Shown here one piece after another: positions 51,815 through 61,135 of a DNA stretch of 64,000 nucleotides. Below the pieces are notes generated by a model. It was not told the origin of the DNA, searched no databases, and saw only the letters and a list, made by a program, of their open reading frames with translations. Position 1 is the stretch's first letter. Each line of letters starts with the position of its first letter. The translations under genes and the position numbers were made by a program. The DNA is from Brevibacillus choshinensis. Its GTDB lineage: Bacteria > Bacillota > Bacilli > Brevibacillales > Brevibacillaceae. The stretch lies in contig NZ_LJJB01000013.1 in assembly GCF_001420695.1 (NCBI RefSeq), positions 720,121 through 784,120 on the forward strand. Direction: 5' to 3'.

Positions 51815-53340
51815 CTGTAGTCATTGTGCTCATCGCTCTGCTCATCGGTGCGGGTGCCGGCTACTTCACTCGCAAATCCATTGCGGAAGCGAAGATCTCT
51901 AGTGCTGAAGAAGCTGCTAGACAGATCGTTGAAGAAGCGAAACGGGACGCCGAAGCTGTAAAAAAGGAAAAGGTACTCGAAGCCAAAGATGAAGTGTTCA
52001 AGCTTCGTTCAGAGGCGGAAACCGAACTGCGCGAGCGGCGCAACGAGATACAACGTCAGGAACGTCGAATCCTGCAAAAAGAAGAATCGTTGGACCGCAA
52101 GATGGAACAACTGGAGCGTAAAGAAGAAGAATTGTCTGAGCGCGACAGAGCCATCGCAGAACTGCAAAGCAAGGTAGAGCACTTATATAAAGAACAAGTT
52201 TCTGAGTTGGAACGTATTTCCGGCCTGACACAGGATGAAGCGAAAAATATCATTCTGACAGACGTTGAGAATACGGTTCGCCATGAAATGGCTGTAATGA
52301 TCAAAGAGATTGAGACACAAGCCAAAGAAGAGGCGGACAAACGCGCTCGAGAAATCATTACGACTTCCATTCAGCGTTGTGCGGCAGATCACGTAGCGGA
52401 GACTACTGTTTCCGTTGTTACCCTGCCAAATGATGAAATGAAGGGACGGATTATCGGTCGTGAAGGACGTAACATTCGTGCACTGGAAACGTTGACGGGC
52501 ATTGACCTCATTATTGACGATACTCCAGAAGCTGTGATCCTGTCTGGTTTTGATCCGATTCGTCGGGAAATTGCCAAGACTGCTTTGGACAAGCTGGTCG
52601 CTGATGGACGCATTCACCCAGCCCGTATTGAGGAAATGGTGGAGAAAGCGCGTCGTGAAGTGGACGAGCGTATCCGTGAATATGGTGAACAAGCTACGTT
52701 TGAAACAGGCGTACATGGACTGCATCCGGACTTGATCAAAATCCTTGGTCGTTTGCGTTATCGTACAAGTTATGGTCAAAACGTACTGAAGCACTCGATG
52801 GAAGTAGCTCATCTCGCAGGATTGATGGCAGCCGAATTGAAAGAAGATGTCAAACTAGCGAAACGCGCAGGTCTTCTTCACGATATCGGAAAAGCGATCG
52901 ACCACGAAGTGGAAGGCTCCCACGTGGAAATCGGTGTGGAATTGGCCAAGAAGTACAATGAGCATCAAGTGGTTATCAATAGTATTGCATCGCACCATGG
53001 TGATACAGAGCCAACCTCCGTTATTGCCATGCTGGTAGGAGCTGCGGATGCGTTGTCTGCTGCTCGCCCAGGCGCACGCCGTGAGACATTGGAAACCTAT
53101 ATCAGACGTTTAGAGAAACTGGAAGAAATCTCTGAGTCGTTCGATGGAGTAGAGAAGTCTTATGCGATTCAAGCAGGACGCGAAATCCGCGTAATGGTTC
53201 AGCCTGAAAAGATTGACGATGCAGAAGCAACTCGCTTGGCTCGTGATATTACGAAACGAATCGAAAATGAACTCGACTATCCGGGTCACATCAAAGTGAC
53301 GGTTATCCGTGAAACACGGGCAGTTGAGTATGCAAAGTAA
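51799..53340 (+). CDS. rny: ribonuclease Y
   Basis: RNase Y is the membrane-bound endoribonuclease that starts mRNA decay in Firmicutes. The 513 residues have an N-terminal membrane helix ([17 protein letters not shown]), a long coiled coil to about residue 205 rich in Glu/Arg/Lys, a KH domain ([20 protein letters not shown]), and an HD domain with [13 protein letters not shown]. The C-terminus [14 protein letters not shown] is invariant in the family. The ATG at 51799 is the first possible start after an in-frame TGA at 51784 and matches homologues, yet its ribosome site lies 15 bases away. It is followed by ymdB, as in B. subtilis. Confidence 0.97.
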   Translation: MDPILTVVIVLIALLIGAGAGYFTRKSIAEAKISSAEEAARQIVEEAKRDAEAVKKEKVLEAKDEVFKLRSEAETELRERRNEIQRQERRILQKEESLDRKMEQLERKEEELSERDRAIAELQSKVEHLYKEQVSELERISGLTQDEAKNIILTDVENTVRHEMAVMIKEIETQAKEEADKRAREIITTSIQRCAADHVAETTVSVVTLPNDEMKGRIIGREGRNIRALETLTGIDLIIDDTPEAVILSGFDPIRREIAKTALDKLVADGRIHPARIEEMVEKARREVDERIREYGEQATFETGVHGLHPDLIKILGRLRYRTSYGQNVLKHSMEVAHLAGLMAAELKEDVKLAKRAGLLHDIGKAIDHEVEGSHVEIGVELAKKYNEHQVVINSIASHHGDTEPTSVIAMLVGAADALSAARPGARRETLETYIRRLEKLEEISESFDGVEKSYAIQAGREIRVMVQPEKIDDAEATRLARDITKRIENELDYPGHIKVTVIRETRAVEYAK

Positions 53341-53368
53341 AGTGGCGATATGCCACTTTACTTTTTTT
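53336..53368 (+). terminator. intrinsic terminator overlapping the rny stop
   Basis: GTAAAGTGGC-GATAT-GCCACTTTAC is a perfect 10-bp stem followed by TTTTTTT. The left arm includes the TAA stop codon. Confidence 0.92.
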
Positions 53369-53454
53369 CTAAGGAAAACAGTAAGATATTGAGACCTCAA
53401 TAAGGTTTTTTTATCTCTCTTCCGTTGTGTATACTAGCATTGAGGTGATTGGAA

Positions 53455-54249
53455 ATGAAGTTGTTGTTTATCGGAGATATTATGGGTTCACCTGGAAGAG
53501 AAATGGTGAAGATGTATTTGCCCCTCTTAAAACGAAAATACCGGCCCACTTTCGTCGTTGCGAATGGTGAGAATGCGGCGCACGGACGAGGAATTACCGA
53601 GAAGATTACGAAAGAGTTGTTTGAACTCGGCGTACATGCGATCACACTGGGCAATCATACATGGGATCAAAAAGAGATATTCGATTTTATCGACGACGAA
53701 CCGCGCATGATTCGTCCAGCGAACTTCCCCGAAGGAGCACCTGGGAAAGGGATTACATACATCAAGCAATCGGAAGGGGAGCTGGCGGTCATCAATTTGC
53801 AAGGCCGTACGTTCTTACCCCCGTTGGATTGTCCGTTTAAAATGGCTGATAAATTGGTGGAGCAAGCGAGGAAGCGTACCAAATACATCTTCGTAGATTT
53901 CCACGCAGAAGTTACTTCTGAAAAGCAAGCGATGGCCTGGTATTTGGATGGAAGAGTGAGTGCCGTCGTAGGAACACACACTCACGTCCAAACAGCAGAT
54001 GAACGTGTCTTGCCACAAGGAACGGGATTCTTGTGCGATGTCGGTATGTGTGGCCCGAGCAATGGGATCTTGGGAATGGAGAGAGAAGCCGTGATCAAGA
54101 AGTTTTTGACGCAGCTCCCGGTACGCTTTGAAGTGGCACCAGATCCAGCTCAGTTGAACGCCGTAGTGATCACGCTTGATAAGGCGACAGGGACCGCGAA
54201 AAAATTGGAACGAATCCGAATTGACGCCGACCACCCGTTTATGGAATAA
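53455..54249 (+). CDS. ymdB: YmdB family metallophosphoesterase
   Basis: YmdB is a calcineurin-like phosphodiesterase that hydrolyses 2',3'-cyclic nucleotides in vitro and affects motility and biofilm choice in B. subtilis. The ATG at 53455, 7 bases after GAGGTG, gives 264 residues. A TTG at 53449 is too near the ribosome site. Metal-binding motifs are GDIMGSPGRE at the N-terminus, NGENAAHGRG, GNHTWDQKE and GTHTHVQTAD. An inverted repeat, ATTGAG-AC-CTCAAT, lies upstream near 53388. It stands between rny and spoVS in the conserved order. Confidence 0.95.
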   Translation: MKLLFIGDIMGSPGREMVKMYLPLLKRKYRPTFVVANGENAAHGRGITEKITKELFELGVHAITLGNHTWDQKEIFDFIDDEPRMIRPANFPEGAPGKGITYIKQSEGELAVINLQGRTFLPPLDCPFKMADKLVEQARKRTKYIFVDFHAEVTSEKQAMAWYLDGRVSAVVGTHTHVQTADERVLPQGTGFLCDVGMCGPSNGILGMEREAVIKKFLTQLPVRFEVAPDPAQLNAVVITLDKATGTAKKLERIRIDADHPFME

Positions 54250-54291
54250 TATGAATAAGATTAGAATTTTTTGAATCTTTCATGGTAGTTA

Positions 54292-54320
54292 GCAGGAATT
54301 TTTAGGGGTTATGCGAATAT
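54292..54320 (+). promoter_or_regulatory. candidate sigma-H promoter of spoVS
   Basis: GCAGGAATT (54292-54300) and TGCGAATAT (54312-54320) are 11 bases apart. They match the sigma-H pattern RNAGGAWWW, 11-12 bases, RNNGAATWW, except for the first -10 base. B. subtilis spoVS is known to use sigma-H. Confidence 0.65.
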
Positions 54321-54366
54321 CATTCTAATGATGACAGGATTCCTATCAGACGGGAGGTTCAAAAGG

Positions 54367-54627
54367 ATGGAAGTATTAAAAGTTTCAGCAAAGTCCAACC
54401 CCAATTCCGTTGCTGGTGCCCTTGCCGGTGTGCTTCGCGAACGCGGGGCCGCTGAGATCCAAGCCATTGGCGCTGGGGCGCTTAATCAAGCAGTGAAGGC
54501 AGTAGCTATCGCACGAGGGTTCGTAGCGCCGAGTGGAGTTGACCTCATTTGTATTCCAGCCTTTACCGACATCGTGATTGATGGAGAAGAACGAACTGCA
54601 ATCAAACTAATCGTAGAGCCCAGATAA
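54367..54627 (+). CDS. spoVS: stage V sporulation protein S
   Basis: SpoVS is an 86-residue Alba-like protein needed for completion of sporulation. Its mutants also affect septation. The sequence is nearly invariant among spore formers: MEVLKVSAKSNPNSVAGALA, GAGALNQAVKAVAIARGF, and an EERTAIKLIVEPR end. The ATG at 54367 follows GGGAGG. The in-frame TTG-type extension to 54328 lies within the promoter region. It follows ymdB as in B. subtilis, and a terminator closes it. Confidence 0.97.
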   Translation: MEVLKVSAKSNPNSVAGALAGVLRERGAAEIQAIGAGALNQAVKAVAIARGFVAPSGVDLICIPAFTDIVIDGEERTAIKLIVEPR

Positions 54628-54652
54628 CAAAAAGTGAACACCGTTTGGCCCG

Positions 54653-54684
54653 CCTGTTTGTTCGACGAATGAACAGGTTTTTTC
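54653..54684 (+). terminator. intrinsic terminator after spoVS
   Basis: CCTGTT and AACAGG (extended by GTTC/GAAT pairing) form a hairpin followed by TTTTTT. Confidence 0.82.
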
Positions 54685-54737
54685 GTTTGTTTACATAATT
54701 AACAAGGCATTCTTACAGAAAAGAGGCGAGTTGGCTC

Positions 54738-55676
54738 ATGAAGATTTTTGACGCACATTGTGATGTATTGATGAAGCTATGGCAAAATCCAGAGATTGAT
54801 TATTATAAGGGAGACAAGCGTTTACAAGTAGGTTTTCCCGATCTAATAAAAGGGAATGTAGATATACAGGTTCTCGCCTGTTTCGTTCCGACAGATGTGC
54901 CGTTTGGGCGTCGTTTTCATACTGTACTAGAAATGATTGACGTTTTTTACGAGCGGGTAGCAAGTGATCAGTTCCGTCCTATCTACACCAAGGCGGATTT
55001 GCAGGATAGCGTATTAAAGGGGCGGAAAGGGGCTATTCTGTTTGTAGAAGGAGCGCATGCTCTGGAGGAAAGCCTCGTTCAGTTGCGAACGTGGTATCGT
55101 CTAGGAGTTCGAGGAATGACGCTGACGTGGAATCATGGTAACGCGGTTGCTGATGGTAGTGGCGAACCTAATCCAGGTGGAGTGACCGGTTTTGGGAGAC
55201 AAGTAGTCGCTGAGATGAACCGTTTAGGTATGATCATCGACGTATCTCATTTATCCGACCCTGGTTTTTGGGATATCATGGAACTCTCTCTAGCACCAGT
55301 GATTGCTTCCCATTCTAATGCGCGTGCGCTGTGCGACCATCCTCGCAATTTGACAGATGAACAGATCAAAGCAATGATCGCAAAGGATAGCGTGATGGGC
55401 CTCACGTTTGTTGACTTCTTTACCGTGAAGGAAAAACGAACGGTTTGGATCGATGATCTCTTGAGACACCTGGATCATGTATGTGCACTGGGTGGAGTAG
55501 ACCATGTCGCTTTTGGATCCGACTTTGACGGCATATCCCAAACGTTTGGCGACCTTACGTGCGCGGGCGATTATTCGCTTTTACTAGAAGCTTTGTTAAA
55601 ACGTTATAAAGAGGAAGAAGTAATCAAATTTGTGCAAGGAAACTGGTTGCGTGTTTTCGGAAACGTGCTACAATGA
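54738..55676 (+). CDS. membrane dipeptidase family (M19) zinc peptidase
   Basis: This 312-residue protein belongs to the renal-dipeptidase/M19 family. Metal and substrate residues are seen in FDAHCDVLMKLW (HxD), FVEGAHALEESL (bridging Glu), IDVSHLSDPGFWDIM, SHSNARALCDHPRNL, and FGSDFDGI near the C-terminus. It has no signal peptide, so it is cytoplasmic. The ATG follows AGAGGCGAG. It may cleave dipeptides containing D-residues, as other family members do. The actual substrate is unknown. It stands alone between spoVS and korA. Confidence 0.9.
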   Translation: MKIFDAHCDVLMKLWQNPEIDYYKGDKRLQVGFPDLIKGNVDIQVLACFVPTDVPFGRRFHTVLEMIDVFYERVASDQFRPIYTKADLQDSVLKGRKGAILFVEGAHALEESLVQLRTWYRLGVRGMTLTWNHGNAVADGSGEPNPGGVTGFGRQVVAEMNRLGMIIDVSHLSDPGFWDIMELSLAPVIASHSNARALCDHPRNLTDEQIKAMIAKDSVMGLTFVDFFTVKEKRTVWIDDLLRHLDHVCALGGVDHVAFGSDFDGISQTFGDLTCAGDYSLLLEALLKRYKEEEVIKFVQGNWLRVFGNVLQ

Positions 55677-55747
55677 TACATGAAGATATATTAATGAACC
55701 AAGTTCAACATTAAAATTCAGGTCAAAAGTAAGTTGAGTAAAAGCAC

Positions 55748-55776
55748 TTGCAATTTTACATGGACAGGACTACAAT
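55748..55776 (+). promoter_or_regulatory. SigA promoter of korAB
   Basis: TTGCAA at 55748-55753 and TACAAT at 55771-55776 are exactly 17 bases apart. Confidence 0.75.
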
Positions 55777-55803
55777 TGTTACTGTCTATGCACAGAATTG
55801 TCA

Positions 55804-55819
55804 CATCTTATGTAAGATG
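55804..55819 (+). promoter_or_regulatory. palindrome in the korAB leader (operator candidate)
   Basis: CATCTTA-TG-TAAGATG is a perfect inverted repeat centred about 28 bases after the expected transcription start. It may be an operator or an mRNA hairpin. I do not recognise the regulator. Confidence 0.5.
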
Positions 55820-55858
55820 GGCAGCTTTTCTCACAGTCACTGAAAGGGTGGAATCTGA

Positions 55859-57637
55859 ATGATTAGTCAACTTTCTTGGAAAGTTGGAGGACAGCAAGGG
55901 GAGGGCATCGAGAGTACTGGTGAGATCTTCTCGATGGCGATGAACCGGATGGGCTATCATCTGTATAGCTATCGTCACTTCTCTTCCCGTATTAAGGGTG
56001 GACATACGAACAACAAAATCCGCGTAAGCACAACGCCAATGCGCGCGATTTCTGACGATCTGGACATCCTTGTAGCTTTCGACCAGGAGACGATCGATTT
56101 TAATGCGCACGAGCTGCGTGAAGGCGGCATCATCATCGCGGATGCTAAATTCAATCCAAAATTGCCAGACGGTTTGAAGGAAGTTCGCTTCTTGACCGTA
56201 CCACTTAGTGAAATTGCAGATGAACTGGGAACTTCCCTGATGAAGAACATGGTGTCGATCGGTGCTTCCAGCGCGATCCTCGGTATTCCAGTGGAAAGTT
56301 ACCGTGTCATTGTTGAAGATATGTTCCTCCGCAAGGGCGAAAAAGTGGTTGAAAAGAACATGGATGCCATTCGCCGTGGTTTTGAATTTGTAAGCGAACT
56401 GACTGGTGGTCAGCTGCCTGAGTTCCAATTGGACAAAGCAGACCCACAAAAACAATTGTTCCTGATCGGTAACGATGCGATCGCTCTCGGTGCAGTAGCT
56501 GCAGGTTGCCGCTTCATGCCTGCTTACCCTATTACTCCTGCTTCCGAAGTAATGGAATACCTCATTAAAAAGCTGCCTAAATTGGGTGGTACCGTTATTC
56601 AAACAGAAGACGAGATCGCTGCGATCACAATGGCAATCGGCGCTAACTTCGCTGGTGCTCGTTCCTTGACTGCATCTGCAGGTCCTGGTCTGTCCCTGAT
56701 GATGGAAGCAATCGGTTTGGCTGGTATCACTGAGACTCCAGTGGTAATTGTTGACACACAACGTGGTGGTCCATCCACTGGTATGCCAACGAAAATCGAG
56801 CAATCCGATGTAAACGCTATGATCTATGGTACTCATGGTGATATTCCTAAAGTAGTTTTGGCTCCAAGTACAGTAGAAGAATGCTTCTATGATGCTGTTG
56901 AAGCCTTTAACATCGCTGAAGAATACCAACTGCCAGTAATCCTGATGACTGACTTGACTCTGTCCTTGGGCAAACAAACAGTTGTACCGTTTGATTACAG
57001 CCAAGTTGAAATCCGTCGTGGGAAACTGATGGCTGGACAAGAATTGCCTGAGAAAGAGCAAAATGACCTGTTCAAACGTTATGAAGTAACGGAAGACGGC
57101 ATTTCTCCTCGCGTAATTCCTGGCCAAAAATACGGTCTGCACCATGTAACCGGTGTTGAGCATGACCAAACTGGTCGTCCATCCGAGAACGCAGCAAACC
57201 GTAAAGCTCAAATGGAAAAACGCATGCGCAAACTCGATGGCGTACTGAAAAACTTCAAAAACCCTGTAACAGTAGACGCACCTCATGCTGACGCTGATGT
57301 TCTGGTTGTTGGTATCAACTCCACAATCGGTACGATTCAAGAAGCAAAAGTTCGTCTGGAGCAAGAGGGTGTGAAGGTTAACCATGCCCAAATTCGCCTG
57401 TTGCATCCTTTCCCAGCTGAGGAAATGGCAGCACTTGTAGCAAAAGCGAAAAAGGTTGTTGTTGTCGAACACAACATCCAAGGACAAGTTACAAACCTTC
57501 TCAAACAGCACGTAGGCAACGCAGAGAAGATCGAATCCGTGCTGAAATATGACGGAAATCCGTTCTTACCAAAAGAAATTTATGCTGAAGTGAAGGAGCT
57601 GGTAAAACATGGCGACTATGAAAGAGTTTCGAAATAA
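55859..57637 (+). CDS. korA: 2-oxoacid:ferredoxin oxidoreductase, fused gamma-alpha subunit
   Basis: KorA with KorB oxidatively decarboxylates a 2-oxoacid, most likely 2-oxoglutarate, to the acyl-CoA and reduces ferredoxin. The 592-residue protein fuses an N-terminal gamma domain (WKVGGQQGEGIESTGEIFSM) with the alpha domain. The alpha pyrimidine-binding region shows FMPAYPITPASEVMEYL. The dimer region shows QTEDEIAAITMAIGANFAGA and RGGPSTGMPTKIEQSD. The ATG follows GAAAGGGTGG. It overlaps korB by 29 bases. Codon use is strongly biased, suggesting high expression. 2-Oxoglutarate is inferred from homologues; pyruvate is possible. Confidence 0.92.
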   Translation: MISQLSWKVGGQQGEGIESTGEIFSMAMNRMGYHLYSYRHFSSRIKGGHTNNKIRVSTTPMRAISDDLDILVAFDQETIDFNAHELREGGIIIADAKFNPKLPDGLKEVRFLTVPLSEIADELGTSLMKNMVSIGASSAILGIPVESYRVIVEDMFLRKGEKVVEKNMDAIRRGFEFVSELTGGQLPEFQLDKADPQKQLFLIGNDAIALGAVAAGCRFMPAYPITPASEVMEYLIKKLPKLGGTVIQTEDEIAAITMAIGANFAGARSLTASAGPGLSLMMEAIGLAGITETPVVIVDTQRGGPSTGMPTKIEQSDVNAMIYGTHGDIPKVVLAPSTVEECFYDAVEAFNIAEEYQLPVILMTDLTLSLGKQTVVPFDYSQVEIRRGKLMAGQELPEKEQNDLFKRYEVTEDGISPRVIPGQKYGLHHVTGVEHDQTGRPSENAANRKAQMEKRMRKLDGVLKNFKNPVTVDAPHADADVLVVGINSTIGTIQEAKVRLEQEGVKVNHAQIRLLHPFPAEEMAALVAKAKKVVVVEHNIQGQVTNLLKQHVGNAEKIESVLKYDGNPFLPKEIYAEVKELVKHGDYERVSK

Positions 57638-58475
57638 CGTTAAGCCAAACTGGTGCCCAGGCTGTGGTGACTTCTCCATTCAAGCAGCGATTCAACGCGC
57701 TGCAGCGAATGTAGGTTTGGAGCCTGAGGATCTGGCAGTTATTTCTGGTATCGGTTGTTCCGGTCGTATCTCCGGCTACATCAACTGCTATGGTTTCCAC
57801 GGTATTCACGGACGTTCCCTGCCAATCGCACAAGGTGTGAAAATGGCTAACCGTGAATTGACTGTAATCGCAGCAGGTGGAGACGGTGACGGTTTCGCAA
57901 TCGGTATGGGTCATACTGTACATGCTATCCGTCGTAACATGAACGTTACGTATATCGTAATGGATAACCAAATCTATGGTCTGACAAAAGGTCAAACCTC
58001 CCCGCGTTCCGCGACAGGTTTCGTGACCAAGTCTACACCAGCAGGTTCTATCGAGTCTTCCATTTCTCCAGTTGAACTGGCGCTGTCCGTTGGTGCAACA
58101 TTCATTGCTCAATCGTTCTCCAGCGATCTGAAAGGCTTGACTGAGCTGATCGAAAAAGGGATCCAACATGAAGGTTTCTCTCTGATCAACGTATTCAGCC
58201 CTTGTGTTACTTACAACAAAGTAAACACCTACGATTGGTTCAAAGAGAACATCGTACCAGTAGATACAATCGAAGGTTACGATGCTCATGACCGTATCAA
58301 GGCTATGGCTACTTCCATGCAATACAAAGGCTTGCTTACAGGTCTGATCTACCAAAACACCGAGCAAAAATCTTACGAATCTCTCGTATCTGGATTCAAA
58401 GAAGAAGGCTTGGTAAATCAAGACATTCGTTTGTCTGATGAAGACTTCGCGAAACTGGTTGCAGAATTTGCATAA
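57609..58475 (+). CDS. korB: 2-oxoacid:ferredoxin oxidoreductase, beta subunit
   Basis: KorB carries thiamine diphosphate and one 4Fe-4S cluster. The 288 residues include the CPGCGDF cysteines near residue 16, GIGCSGRISGY, the ThDP/Mg site AAGGDGDGFAIGMGHTVH with DNQIYGLTKGQ, and a fourth cysteine in FSPCVTYN. The ATG lies inside the 3' end of korA, 29 bases before its stop, so translation is coupled. A bidirectional terminator separates it from the convergent transporter gene. Confidence 0.93.
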   Translation: MATMKEFRNNVKPNWCPGCGDFSIQAAIQRAAANVGLEPEDLAVISGIGCSGRISGYINCYGFHGIHGRSLPIAQGVKMANRELTVIAAGGDGDGFAIGMGHTVHAIRRNMNVTYIVMDNQIYGLTKGQTSPRSATGFVTKSTPAGSIESSISPVELALSVGATFIAQSFSSDLKGLTELIEKGIQHEGFSLINVFSPCVTYNKVNTYDWFKENIVPVDTIEGYDAHDRIKAMATSMQYKGLLTGLIYQNTEQKSYESLVSGFKEEGLVNQDIRLSDEDFAKLVAEFA

Positions 58476-58485
58476 GGTTTCGATG

Positions 58486-58519
58486 AAAAACCTCTCCTTA
58501 ACCGGGAGAGGTTTTTTTT
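58486..58519. terminator. intrinsic terminator between convergent genes
   Basis: AAAACCTCTCC and GGGAGAGGTTTT pair around a short loop, with A's on the left and T's on the right. It can serve korB on the plus strand and, more weakly, the transporter gene on the minus strand. Confidence 0.88.
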
Positions 58520-58526
58520 GTGCTTT

Positions 58527-59564
58527 TTAAAGTGTTCGTCCACGCCATTGGCGATAGAACAGCATGACCAGGAAAAAGACGACCAGCTGCCCAAAAAGAG
58601 GATATAAGAAGCGCAATAGGGAGCTGAATCCGATGAAGCTGATGAAGTAGCAGATGATGAGGATGCCAAAGAGGATAGTCGGTCCGCGAAGACGAGTAAC
58701 CAGGCGCAATTGTTCCGCTAGTCCGAATACGTTGGCAACGAGAGTAGAGAAAATTTCCGCGTAAACAAGTAAGGAAAACAGGAGAGGAATGCCCCGTCCT
58801 ACGCCCTGTAGCAAAGCAATCATGGGCATTTCCGCGTGCTGGATACCGGGCATTTTTGCAGATAGGGATGAAAAGGCAAGCACGAGCAACAAGCCAATTC
58901 CAAGTCCACCGATGACCCCGCCTGCGATCAAAGGCTTTTCACTGGTACTATGGCGTCCGATTGGGACAAGAACTGCTTGTGTAAGAGTCACGTTTAAGGC
59001 AACATAATAAAAGGGAGAGCTTAACCATGCCAATGGCCGGGTCGATTCGCTGATCAAGATGGGATCTTCCCACGGTTGCGTGTACAGAAATACGAGTAAG
59101 GTAAAGGCAATAAGTGTAGGAACAAAGATACTATTGACTCGATGGATGGCAAAGAGCCCTTTTCTCGTGACTACGAAAATCATGAGCATGCTGATCCAGA
59201 TTCCGACTTGGGAAGGCAATTGAAACGATTCCCAGAAGATCGCGCCTGTCGCAGCTAGCATGACAGATGTAGTCCCGAACAATACGGTCAGCAACAGGGT
59301 ATTGAAGACTGTCCCAAACGGATGACCAAACAAATAGATACTGACATCTTGGTAAGAATTGGCTTGGATTCGATAGGAAATTAACATAACCCGCGTACCA
59401 GCCCATATAAATAATGCGGTCGCGAGCAAAATTCCTACCAAGCCTTGCGTTCCATATTGAACAAAGAATTCTACGATTTCTTTACCAGAGGCAAAACCAG
59501 CTCCCACGACGGTCCCGATGTACGTAAAAGCGATCTGCCATGCGATTCTCCATGATCCTTGCAT
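58527..59564 (-). CDS. YkvI-like integral membrane transporter
   Basis: This 345-residue, very hydrophobic protein has about ten membrane helices. The N-terminus (WQIAFTYIGTVVGAGFASGK) matches the YkvI family of APC-superfamily-like proteins, in which this unwound helix forms the substrate and ion site. Later segments include SSPFYYVALNVTLTQAVLVP. The substrate is unknown. It reads toward korB and starts near 59564, with GGAGGTC upstream on the minus strand. About 50 bases separate its start from the divergent hydrolase gene, so the two promoters are packed closely. Confidence 0.85.
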   Translation of the reverse strand: MQGSWRIAWQIAFTYIGTVVGAGFASGKEIVEFFVQYGTQGLVGILLATALFIWAGTRVMLISYRIQANSYQDVSIYLFGHPFGTVFNTLLLTVLFGTTSVMLAATGAIFWESFQLPSQVGIWISMLMIFVVTRKGLFAIHRVNSIFVPTLIAFTLLVFLYTQPWEDPILISESTRPLAWLSSPFYYVALNVTLTQAVLVPIGRHSTSEKPLIAGGVIGGLGIGLLLVLAFSSLSAKMPGIQHAEMPMIALLQGVGRGIPLLFSLLVYAEIFSTLVANVFGLAEQLRLVTRLRGPTILFGILIICYFISFIGFSSLLRFLYPLFGQLVVFFLVMLFYRQWRGRTL

Positions 59565-59617
59565 CTCAGACCTCCTGTCCCACCTTATTCCATCCTATGA
59601 ATAGGAGTGAGTCGAAT

Positions 59618-60367
59618 ATGCGCGTTACTGTCTTAGGTTATCAATCTCCATATCCAGGGCCTGCAGGAGCTACCCCTGGTTATCTCGTTGAAACCGATCA
59701 GATCCGTCTCTTGCTTGATTGTGGGAGTGGTGTACTGGCTCAACTAGGGAAGCATTACCCTATCTATGAGCTGGATGCCTTGATTCTTTCCCACTACCAT
59801 CACGATCATGTGGCGGATATCGGTGTGCTCCAGTATGGCCTCATGGTTCATCAATTGTTTGGAGAGAGAGATCCACACAAGCCTCTCCCCATTTATGGAC
59901 CCGAAGCGCCAAATGTTAATACGCAATCACTTCCTTATCGAAATGCGACAGCTTTTTACCCGGTACAGGAGAATACTGATTTGACACTAGCCGATGTCCA
60001 TGTCCGATTTTTACGAACGGATCATGGCGATGGCGATCCTTGCTACGCGATGCGTTTAGAGGCGGGGAGAAAGGTATTGTTATATGGAGCTGATAGTGGG
60101 CCAGGTACGAATTGGGGAAGTTTTATCAGAGAGGCAGACCTTTTTATATGTGAAGGGACTTACTTGGATCACAATCTGCCGAAAACGCCTAATGGTCATC
60201 TCTCCGTACGGCAAGCAGCAGAACTGGCAGAACAGCATGCCTGCCGGTCCTTACTGATCACTCACCTTTACCACGCTTATGATTCAGATGAAGTATTACG
60301 GCAGGCTGTGGCGTATACAGTCGGGAACTGCCATGTTGCACAAATTGGCTTGCAAATAGCCTTGTAG
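59618..60367 (+). CDS. MBL-fold metal-dependent hydrolase (YhfI-like)
   Basis: This 249-residue metallo-beta-lactamase-fold protein resembles B. subtilis YhfI and the RNase Z-like group. The zinc motif is SHYHHDHVADI (about residues 62-72). Others are RTDHGDGDPCYAMRLE, LYGADSGPG and a late LITHLYHAY. The ATG at 59618 follows AGGAGTGA; the frame extends further upstream only across the divergent promoter region. No specific substrate can be assigned. It is separated from the methyltransferase gene by 34 bases, and they may be co-transcribed. Confidence 0.88.
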   Translation: MRVTVLGYQSPYPGPAGATPGYLVETDQIRLLLDCGSGVLAQLGKHYPIYELDALILSHYHHDHVADIGVLQYGLMVHQLFGERDPHKPLPIYGPEAPNVNTQSLPYRNATAFYPVQENTDLTLADVHVRFLRTDHGDGDPCYAMRLEAGRKVLLYGADSGPGTNWGSFIREADLFICEGTYLDHNLPKTPNGHLSVRQAAELAEQHACRSLLITHLYHAYDSDEVLRQAVAYTVGNCHVAQIGLQIAL

Positions 60368-60401
60368 TTGGCTGTCATTACATAGTGAGGAGAATGAGAA
60401 G

Positions 60402-60962
60402 ATGTTTCCAAATGTTTTGGAGGTTGCTCGAAAATTGATAAAGGAGAGAGTGAAGGCTGGGGAAACAGTCATTGATGCGACAATGGGAAACGGAAATGAT
60501 ACTCTATTCCTTGCCCAGCTCGTCCAAGACACTGGTAAAGTAATCGCCTACGACATTCAACCATTGGCAATGGAGAAGACGAGAGAGCGGCTGGAGCGGG
60601 AAGGAGTTGCGGGTTGGGTCGCGATGCGTCTCGCGAGTCACGAAGAAATAGAAACTGTGGAAGAGCCTGTAGGGGCCATCATGTTCAATCTCGGGTATCT
60701 ACCAGGCGGGGATAAAGAAATAACCACTCAGGCTGCCAGCACGATCCGTGCGATCGAGTCAGGACTCCGCGTATTACGTCCGGGAGGCGTGATGACGGTT
60801 ATGATCTACTGGGGGCACCAGGCAGGAGAAGCGGAAAAAGCAGCTGTAGAATCTTATTGCCAGTCGATCAGTCAATTGGATTACCTCGTTTTGAAATATC
60901 AGTACATCAATCAGCAAAACCAAGCGCCCTTTTTACTCGCAATCGAGCGTAGAGAGTTGTAG
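60402..60962 (+). CDS. class I SAM-dependent methyltransferase (YtqB-like)
   Basis: This 186-residue Rossmann-fold methyltransferase belongs to the rRNA-methylase/YtqB family. The SAM-binding motif is DATMGNGNDTLFLAQLV (near residues 26-42). Motif IV is MFNLGYLPGGDKEI. Other conserved parts are RVLRPGGVMTVMIYWGHQAG and YINQQNQAPFLLAIE. YtqB has been shown structurally to bind SAM and is proposed to modify tRNA. That is inferred by family. The ATG follows GTGAGGAG. About 170 bases with no gene follow, containing possible sporulation promoter elements. Confidence 0.88.
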   Translation: MFPNVLEVARKLIKERVKAGETVIDATMGNGNDTLFLAQLVQDTGKVIAYDIQPLAMEKTRERLEREGVAGWVAMRLASHEEIETVEEPVGAIMFNLGYLPGGDKEITTQAASTIRAIESGLRVLRPGGVMTVMIYWGHQAGEAEKAAVESYCQSISQLDYLVLKYQYINQQNQAPFLLAIERREL

Positions 60963-61097
60963 CAAAGATAGGCCCTTTTCCCGGGCAAGCGCAGATTGCG
61001 ACAGCGTACTTACGCAAAGCGTGAATTCTGTCAAATTAAGAGACAATTCCTTTCTTTCATCTGACTAAAAATAGGCACGCCCCTTACGATCGAGGCA

Positions 61098-61106
61098 CAT
61101 ACCTTA
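61098..61106 (+). promoter_or_regulatory. possible sigma-K -10 element upstream of the YheC/D gene
   Basis: CATACCTTA fits the sigma-K -10 pattern CATANNNTA. An AC dinucleotide lies 19 bases upstream instead of the usual 16-17, so the match is weak. Confidence 0.3.
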
Positions 61107-61135
61107 TGTTGAGGAATGAAGCAAGGGGGATCTAT

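Noticed and set aside
55808-57511. 567-codon open frame antisense to korA
   Set aside because: The strong codon bias of korA removes stop codons from the opposite strand. The translated product shows no domain, and no promoter or ribosome site supports it.
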